NCBI GenBank assembly: GCA_013138975.1
Contig: WTBR01000025.1
Span: forward strand, 1 to 57,451
Reading direction: 5' to 3'
Length of the DNA: 57,451 bases
Origin: Bacteroidales bacterium
GTDB taxonomy: Bacteria; Bacteroidota; Bacteroidia; Bacteroidales; UBA12077
Positions 51,302-57,451 of the stretch are shown piece by piece (the stretch's first letter is position 1; the number at the start of each line of letters is the position of its first letter). Position numbers and translations under genes: made by a program. The notes beneath the pieces were generated by a model, which made no database searches, was not told the DNA's origin, and worked only from the letters and a program-made list of their open reading frames with translations.

Positions 51302-51391
51302 GTTGTCATTCTGAGCTTGTCGAAGAATTATTTGAATATTTAATGAGATATTTCGACTCCCGATAATTATCGGGATAAAATGACATTTTTT
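51302..51391. repeat. Palindromic repeat with TGTCATTCTGAGCTTGTCGAAG
   Basis: The outer arms are TTGTCATT and AATGACA, with inner GTCGAA/TTCGAC and a perfect CCCGATAATTATCGGG. The unit folds end to end. It lies in the 317-bp gap between the OsmC gene and the giant surface protein; the rest of that gap is AT-rich and holds no gene. Confidence 0.7.
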
Positions 51392-51570
51392 AAAGAAGCT
51401 TTACTTTCAGACATCCTTTTTTTTTATGTAAGATATTGGCTGATCAGTCAAAATGATTTTTGTACTGAATGAAATAATGTTATTTTTATACTGAGAAATC
51501 TTTTGTTGTTAATATAGGCTTATTTATATAGCCAATAATTGTCTTTAAGACAACAAAGAAAAAAAGCATT

Positions 51571-54500
51571 ATGAGAAAAATATTACTTCTATTTGTTACA
51601 ATTATATCAATTTATTTAGGGACAAAAGCTCAAGAAGTTGAATGGAGTTTAAGTGCAAATAGTAAATTTGGAAGTTATACGCCCAGTTTTACATTAGATA
51701 AGAATAATGATATAGTTTTTTTAGAATCTAATAGTGATTCAACATTTTTATTGGGAGATACATTATTTTCAGAGAAGATGGGTCTACATGTATACAAAGT
51801 AGATAAAAATGGTTTAAAAATATGGAGTAAGGATATTATTTGTTCAAGCTATACTTCTGGAAGTACAATTACTGTAGACAATGAAAATAACATTTATGTA
51901 ACTGGACGCACTGGAACTGATACTGTTTATATCAATGATCAATATTATGTCCCAAATGATGCAACAAGTAATGCATTTATATGGAAAATGGACTCTGAAG
52001 GCAATACAGTTTTCCTTAATTTCTTTTCAGCCTCTTATATAATTGGATTTTATGATTTTAAGGCAGATTATAATTTAAATACTTATGTGTGTGGAGCATT
52101 TGAAGGAGTTCTAAATTTTATGGATACCACTTTATATTCAGGTATTATTCGAGAAGATGAGTTTACGACAGAGTATTTTAGAGACTTTATTATAGCCAAA
52201 TTTGATAAGCATGGAGATTTAGTTTTTATTAAAAAACTTGATGGAGCCTTAAGTAATTCAAATGCAGGTTATATAAATGAAATAGAACTTGATAATGATT
52301 TAAATATATACGCTGCTGGTTCATTTAGGGACTCATTATTTGTAGAAGATCATTATATATATTCATCAGGCAATTCTGATATGATTCTTATTAAATGGGA
52401 TAACGATGGTAATTTAATTTGGACAGAAAAGGATATAAGTGAAGAAGCAGGTATGTCGGTTTCCGATCTGGCTATTGATAATAATGATAATATTTATGTT
52501 ACAGGAGAAATAGTTTGTGATACTGACTTTGGAGATGTTTCAGTACCAATAACTGGACCTTACGGGGATGCATTTATTGTAAAATATGATAATGCCGGAA
52601 CAGCACTTTGGGCAGAAACAATAGGAGCAAGTGAATATGTTTGCGGTGGAGATGGAATAGATTTTTTTGAAAATGGCGATGTTTGTTGGCAAGGTGCTTA
52701 TGTACATAATTCTCGAATTGCAGATACTATCTTATATACTACTTCTGGTATACGTCACGTATTTAATACTTTTATAGCACGATTAGATAATCAAGGAAAT
52801 TATAAAGGAGTATTTACTCTTAATAGTGAGAGTGCAGCTCATCCAAGAGGTCTGCAATTTGGAGAGAGTGATACTATGTATATAATGGAAGGCTATGTGG
52901 GAAATATCACATATAATGGTAGGATATTAAATAATGAACCTTGCCCTATTAACGGAGATCTGTGTTTAATCAAGTTTTCTTATGAGAACGAAATAAATGA
53001 TAGTTCAATATTTAATATTTCAGATCCTGTATCGAGTTGTGGAGGTACTGAAAAAAAGATGACGTTTAAATCAAGGTGCGAAAATGATCAATTTGGAAAC
53101 TCGGTTGGAATATCACAAAATACTGTAATAGTTGGAACTAGGAATTCAGATTATGATTTAAATGAATCTAACTATATGCGTAGTTCAGGCTTAGCGTATT
53201 TTTTTCATATAAATGAATCAGGGGATATAATAAATTATCAAAAGGTTATAGCTTCAGATAGAGATAGTTTGGATAATTTTGGTGGTACATCAGATGTATA
53301 TGGAAATTATGCAGTAATCGGTGCGAAAGGTAATGATAAAGGAGCAGCATACATTTTTGAAAAAGATAGTTATGGTATATGGAATGAAAAATCAAAATTA
53401 GTAGCCTCCGATTCGGCAATAGTACTTAATGATTTGGGAACAGACCTAAGTATTTCAGATAAATATGCTGTTGTCTCCAATGAGTACGCTAAAATACCAA
53501 CATCCGAACAATCTGGTGCAATATATATTTATCAGCGTGATAAGAATGGGGACTGGACAGAGTTACAAAATATTTATCCATCTAATGGAGCATCAGGTGA
53601 TTTTTTTGGAAGATCTGTTGATATATATTCTGATTATTTAATTGTGGGTTCTCCAAATTATGATTATGATGAAAATGAAACAAATTATATTAAGGATGCA
53701 GGTACTGCCTATATATTTAAAAATAATGATGATGTTGCTTGGGAAGAATCACAAAAGTTAGTTCCTTCCATAAGAAAAACTAGAAATAATTTTGGTGTTT
53801 CAGTAGCGATAGATGGAAAATGGGCAATTGTTGGAGCTTCATGGGATCATACAGATGAATTTAATCAAGATTCTTTGCGTGTAGCTGGAGCAGCTTATAT
53901 GTTTGAACAGGATGAATCGGGAGTTTGGCATGAAAAGCAAAAGCTTGTTGCTTTTGATAGGGCAGCAGAAGCTATATTTGGATGTAAAGTGGATATATAT
54001 GATTCACTTGCAGTAGTCCATGCTGAAGATAACAAAGATGAAAATGGCGAAAATTATATTTATAATTCAGGTTCAGTTTATTTATACAAACTAAATAAAG
54101 TTGGCTATTGGGATTTAGTTAGGAAAATAGTGGCATCTGATCGAGCAATGAATTCAACTTTTGGAAGATCTGTTAAAGTATGGAATGATAAAATTGTTAT
54201 TGGAGATCAATATAGTAAATTAAACGAGATTGGAACTGATCCAATTGATGGAGCTGGTGCAATTTATATTATTGATAATGAATTTATAGAACCTGTTAAA
54301 AAAACTTTAAGTATTTGTAATGGAGATAGTTTATTCCTTGAGGGAGAATATCAAACTTTAGTTGGAACTTATTATGATACATTGCAAACATTTTTGGGGT
54401 GTGACAGTATTATTGAAACTTTGCTGATTGTAAATCCGACCTACTATATTACAGAATCAGCAACTATATATATTGGCGAAAGCTATACTTTCCCTGATGG

Positions 54501-57402
54501 AACAGTTCAAGATAATAATACATCTCAGATTGTTTACACCAGTAACTTACAAACTATGTTAGGTTGTGATAGTATTATTGAAACAACTTTGAGCGTTAAT
54601 CAAAATCAGAATTTAATCGAACAAGAATTATCCATTCAAGTTAAAAAACAATGGGATAGATTCGGAAATGGTGTTGCCATTGATTATGATAAAGCTGTTG
54701 TAAGCCACGTAGGAACTTCAGAACGAAATGGAGGTTATGTATATTTTTACGATTATAATGGTGTTAAGTGGGAGGTAAATACAATACTTCAAGGGAGTGA
54801 TACTAAGTTTAATGATATTTTCGGAATTTCAGCTGATATTGATGGCGATTTTGCCGCAGTTGGAGCTCGAAGTGCTGATGGAAATGGATTAGAAAATACA
54901 GGTGCTGTTTATATATTTAAATTTAATGGTGAAAATTGGGAAGAATATTCAAAAATAGTGGCGAGTGACATTATCTCTGGAGCAAGTTTTGGAATGAGAG
55001 TAAAGCTAGAAGGAGATGTTTTAGCAGTAAGTGCTCCTAATGCTAATAATAGTTACGGTGCAGCTTATATTTTTAAAAATATTGGAGGAAATTGGGAAGA
55101 ACAGCAAAAACTTAGTCCATCTAATGGTCAAGAAGGAGACCTTTTTGGATGGTCAATGGATATTTGTAAAAATAATTTAATTGTTGGAGCTCAAGACAAT
55201 GATACGCAAGGTGAGAGTTCAGGAACTGCATATATTTACGAGTATATTGCTAATACATGGAATGAAACGGCTGTTTTATTACCAGTAGAAGTAAAAGCTT
55301 GGGATAAGTTTGGATCAGCAGTATCAATATCAGAATCTGTTGCTATTGTTGGAGCCGATTGGGATGAAGAAAACGGTTATCAGCGAAGAGGATCTGTTTA
55401 TATATATAGAAAAGAAGCTACAGGTTGGGATAAAAAAAAGCAAATCACACCACCTGAATCAAAAGATTATTTATATTTTGGAAGTAGTGTTGATATTGAA
55501 GATAATTTAGCAATTATAGGTTCATCCGGAGCTGAAAATGATTCTACTTATGCTGAATCGGGAGAAGCATATGTATATAGTATTGAAAATGATACAACAT
55601 GGACATTACAACATAAATTATTTACAAAAAATGGTAATGATTATGATAGATATGGAGATTATGTTGCAACGGATGGAAATAGCATAATTGTAAGTGCCGT
55701 TGATGTTGATAGTAGTAGTGTAATGTCTACAGGTGCTGCTTATATTTATTATAAAGAATGTAGTATTATAAAGACTTACAAATTAGATACATTTATTTGT
55801 CAAGGTGATGGTATTTTGATTGGAGGAACGTATCAATATAATCCTGATACGTATTATCTTACACTAACAAATATAAATGGATGTGATAGTATAGTTGAAT
55901 TTACATTAAATATAAATCCTGTTTTTAATTTATCGGAAACCGATTCAATTTGCTTCGGCGAAAGTTATACTTTTCCTGATAATATCACTCAAAATAATAT
56001 TACATCTCAGGTAATTCATGTTAGTAAGTTGCAAACAGTATTAGGTTGCGATAGTATTATAGAAACCACAGTAAATGTAAATCCAGTTTATAGTTTATCA
56101 GAAACGGTTATAGTAAATCGTGGTGAAAGCTATACTTTCTCAGATGGAATAACTCAAAATAATATAATATCACAAGTTATTTATACCAGTAATTTGCAAA
56201 CTATTTTTGGATGCGACAGTATTATTGAAACAACTGTAAATGTGGATTGTAATCCTGTTTTTAATATATCGGAAACCGATTCAATTTGTATCGGTGAAAG
56301 TTATACTTTTCCCGATGATACCACTCAAAATAATATTACATCTCAAGTAATTCATGTTAGTAATTTACAAACAGTATTAGGTTGCGATAGTATTATAGAA
56401 ACCACAGTAAATGTAAATCCAATTTATAGTTTATCAGAAACGGTTTCAATAAAGAGTGGTTCAGATTATACTTTTCCCGACGAAGCAATTCAAAATAATA
56501 TTACATCACAAGTTATTTATGCCAGTTATTTACAAACCATATTTGGATGCGATAGTATAATTGAAACAACTGTTAATGTAGAACAAATTCAAGATTGTCG
56601 TTTTACAGAAGAGCTTACCGTTTGTTATGGTTCAGATTATTTATTCCCTGATGGAACAACGCAAAATAATATTACATCACAAGTTGTACATGAAAGTATT
56701 ATACCTTCATTCTTTGCTTGTGATACAATAATAGAAACTATCGTAAATGTAAATCAAGGAGACGTTACTTATTTATATGATACGATTTGTGAAGGCGAAA
56801 GCATTCAAGTAGGTTATGTTATTTGTACAGGAACAGGTATATATGGAGCAACTTTAACAAATCAATTTGGATGTGATTCAATAGTAAATCTTGATTTAAT
56901 AGTTATAGAACTCGATGTTGACTTAGGGAGAGATAAAACTATTGATATAAACGATACCATTATTTTAGATGCCGGTGAAAATTTTGAAACTTACTACTGG
57001 AATACAGAAGAAACATCCCAAACAATATTAATTGATGGTTCATCGGGTGTTGGTTCATACACTTTCAATGTGATGGTTACCGATGAAAATGATTGTACTG
57101 AAACCGATAATATTACAATAACAATAAGCGATATAACAGATATTAGTTTTAATGATGACTTAGAAGGAGATATTAAACTATATCCAAATCCTACATCCGG
57201 TACAATAAATATTGATTTAACTGAAAATAACGAGCCAATTGAAATAAGTATTTTTGATGTAACCGGAAAGATACTTTTACACAAAGAATTAAATTCTAAT
57301 GAATCGAGCTTTGTTGTGGAAATCCCTGGTGATAGTGGAATTTATTTTATTAAGTTAAGTTCAGATTTAAAATCTAAAACCTACAAAATAATTAAAGATT
57401 AA
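51571..57402 (+). CDS. Giant T9SS surface protein with propeller, FG-GAP-like and CDSI repeats
   Basis: This 1943-residue protein has a signal peptide (YLGTKAQ), then a beta-propeller type N-terminal region (about 25-480, GNTVFLNFFSASYI, DNNDNIYVTGEI). FG-GAP-like repeats follow (SVDIYSDYLIVGSPNYDYDE, DQFGNSVGISQNTVIVGTRN) in two blocks (about 500-900 and 1020-1390) separated by repeats around GCDSIIET. A run of about eight such units (1400-1790, ESYTFPDGTTQNNITSQV) comes next, and the protein ends in a type A T9SS domain (IKLYPNPTSGTINIDLTENN ... GIYFIKLSSDLKSKTYKIIK). It is therefore a secreted or cell-surface adhesin-like protein. It is not linked to the cytochrome genes by operon structure. 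The stop codon at 57400 lies just inside the window end. Confidence 0.9.
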   Translation: MRKILLLFVTIISIYLGTKAQEVEWSLSANSKFGSYTPSFTLDKNNDIVFLESNSDSTFLLGDTLFSEKMGLHVYKVDKNGLKIWSKDIICSSYTSGSTITVDNENNIYVTGRTGTDTVYINDQYYVPNDATSNAFIWKMDSEGNTVFLNFFSASYIIGFYDFKADYNLNTYVCGAFEGVLNFMDTTLYSGIIREDEFTTEYFRDFIIAKFDKHGDLVFIKKLDGALSNSNAGYINEIELDNDLNIYAAGSFRDSLFVEDHYIYSSGNSDMILIKWDNDGNLIWTEKDISEEAGMSVSDLAIDNNDNIYVTGEIVCDTDFGDVSVPITGPYGDAFIVKYDNAGTALWAETIGASEYVCGGDGIDFFENGDVCWQGAYVHNSRIADTILYTTSGIRHVFNTFIARLDNQGNYKGVFTLNSESAAHPRGLQFGESDTMYIMEGYVGNITYNGRILNNEPCPINGDLCLIKFSYENEINDSSIFNISDPVSSCGGTEKKMTFKSRCENDQFGNSVGISQNTVIVGTRNSDYDLNESNYMRSSGLAYFFHINESGDIINYQKVIASDRDSLDNFGGTSDVYGNYAVIGAKGNDKGAAYIFEKDSYGIWNEKSKLVASDSAIVLNDLGTDLSISDKYAVVSNEYAKIPTSEQSGAIYIYQRDKNGDWTELQNIYPSNGASGDFFGRSVDIYSDYLIVGSPNYDYDENETNYIKDAGTAYIFKNNDDVAWEESQKLVPSIRKTRNNFGVSVAIDGKWAIVGASWDHTDEFNQDSLRVAGAAYMFEQDESGVWHEKQKLVAFDRAAEAIFGCKVDIYDSLAVVHAEDNKDENGENYIYNSGSVYLYKLNKVGYWDLVRKIVASDRAMNSTFGRSVKVWNDKIVIGDQYSKLNEIGTDPIDGAGAIYIIDNEFIEPVKKTLSICNGDSLFLEGEYQTLVGTYYDTLQTFLGCDSIIETLLIVNPTYYITESATIYIGESYTFPDGTVQDNNTSQIVYTSNLQTMLGCDSIIETTLSVNQNQNLIEQELSIQVKKQWDRFGNGVAIDYDKAVVSHVGTSERNGGYVYFYDYNGVKWEVNTILQGSDTKFNDIFGISADIDGDFAAVGARSADGNGLENTGAVYIFKFNGENWEEYSKIVASDIISGASFGMRVKLEGDVLAVSAPNANNSYGAAYIFKNIGGNWEEQQKLSPSNGQEGDLFGWSMDICKNNLIVGAQDNDTQGESSGTAYIYEYIANTWNETAVLLPVEVKAWDKFGSAVSISESVAIVGADWDEENGYQRRGSVYIYRKEATGWDKKKQITPPESKDYLYFGSSVDIEDNLAIIGSSGAENDSTYAESGEAYVYSIENDTTWTLQHKLFTKNGNDYDRYGDYVATDGNSIIVSAVDVDSSSVMSTGAAYIYYKECSIIKTYKLDTFICQGDGILIGGTYQYNPDTYYLTLTNINGCDSIVEFTLNINPVFNLSETDSICFGESYTFPDNITQNNITSQVIHVSKLQTVLGCDSIIETTVNVNPVYSLSETVIVNRGESYTFSDGITQNNIISQVIYTSNLQTIFGCDSIIETTVNVDCNPVFNISETDSICIGESYTFPDDTTQNNITSQVIHVSNLQTVLGCDSIIETTVNVNPIYSLSETVSIKSGSDYTFPDEAIQNNITSQVIYASYLQTIFGCDSIIETTVNVEQIQDCRFTEELTVCYGSDYLFPDGTTQNNITSQVVHESIIPSFFACDTIIETIVNVNQGDVTYLYDTICEGESIQVGYVICTGTGIYGATLTNQFGCDSIVNLDLIVIELDVDLGRDKTIDINDTIILDAGENFETYYWNTEETSQTILIDGSSGVGSYTFNVMVTDENDCTETDNITITISDITDISFNDDLEGDIKLYPNPTSGTINIDLTENNEPIEISIFDVTGKILLHKELNSNESSFVVEIPGDSGIYFIKLSSDLKSKTYKIIKD
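55915..56760 (+). repeat. Alternating tandem repeat in the giant surface protein gene
   Basis: Units start at 55915, 56080, 56251 and 56416, each about 165-171 bp (55-57 codons), with a more divergent fifth unit after. Types alternate: NPVFN.SETDSIC at 55915 and 56251, NP.YSLSETV at 56080 and 56416. A two-unit block of 336 bp was therefore duplicated. Confidence 0.85.
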
Positions 57403-57451
57403 GAGACATATAGTAAATATAGAATGCTTGCTCATAATATTTATCCATGTA

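Noticed and set aside
55915..56760. CRISPR-like repeat array
   Set aside because: The repeats are long, imperfect, in phase with codons and lie within an open surface-protein gene.

Overview
This window looks like a chromosomal segment of an AT-rich marine or sediment member of the Bacteroidota, probably the Marinilabiliales/Bacteroidales side. The evidence is a TonB receptor with a carboxypeptidase-like N-terminal domain, type IX secretion (T9SS) C-terminal sorting domains, a fused E1 alpha-beta dehydrogenase, ribosome binding sites that are mostly weak, and several promoters of the Bacteroidota TAnnTTTG type. No rRNA, tRNA, CRISPR array or transposase was seen.

Layout. 0.3-2.4 kb: pruA and ppnP. 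2.7-8.4 kb: a ModE-like regulator, a DDTD-motif (TiaS-like) protein, an ECF-like membrane protein, a lipoprotein, a TonB receptor and an HD protein. 8.6-11.1 kb: moeA, a compact moaA and moaC. 11.1-12.3 kb, opposite strand: a three-gene module of a HEPN protein, a protein ending in an SsrA-like tail, and a SecB-like chaperone. 12.5-16.4 kb: a four-repeat protein, a MOSC protein, a MOSC-MogA fusion, an HD protein and mobA. 16.7-20.1 kb: yidD, a nucleotidyltransferase antitoxin with a broken HEPN partner, an unknown coiled-coil protein, and a lipoprotein flanked by a duplicated end of the cytochrome-biogenesis gene. 20.2-46.9 kb: a cytochrome region with ccsBA, eight multiheme or heme enzyme genes, a predicted outer-membrane barrel, two NHL-type propeller proteins and nrfHA. 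47.1-57.4 kb: a small protein, a fused 2-oxoacid dehydrogenase E1, a small membrane protein, an OsmC protein and a giant T9SS surface protein.

How it works together. The first third is molybdenum cofactor (Moco) synthesis plus a likely oxyanion or metal uptake and regulation unit. A 24-bp palindrome, CGATATG-N10-CATATCG, occurs near ppnP/pruA, upstream of the ModE-like gene and over the start of the lipoprotein-TonB genes, and is probably the operator. The cytochrome region carries about 100 heme-binding motifs across eight genes. It has the parts expected of an electron conduit across periplasm and outer membrane: a 31-heme cytochrome with an OmpA peptidoglycan-binding domain, a 21-heme protein, a 9-heme lipoprotein, a barrel, and a poly-glycine/Ig-like 14-heme surface protein. 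NrfHA adds nitrite reduction to ammonium, and CcsBA supplies heme ligation.

The most novel candidates are the HEPN / SsrA-tailed protein / SecB-like module, the 31-heme OmpA fusion, the three-site palindrome regulon, the compact MoaA, and a 12-heme cytochrome gene interrupted by one in-frame TGA with everything downstream intact.
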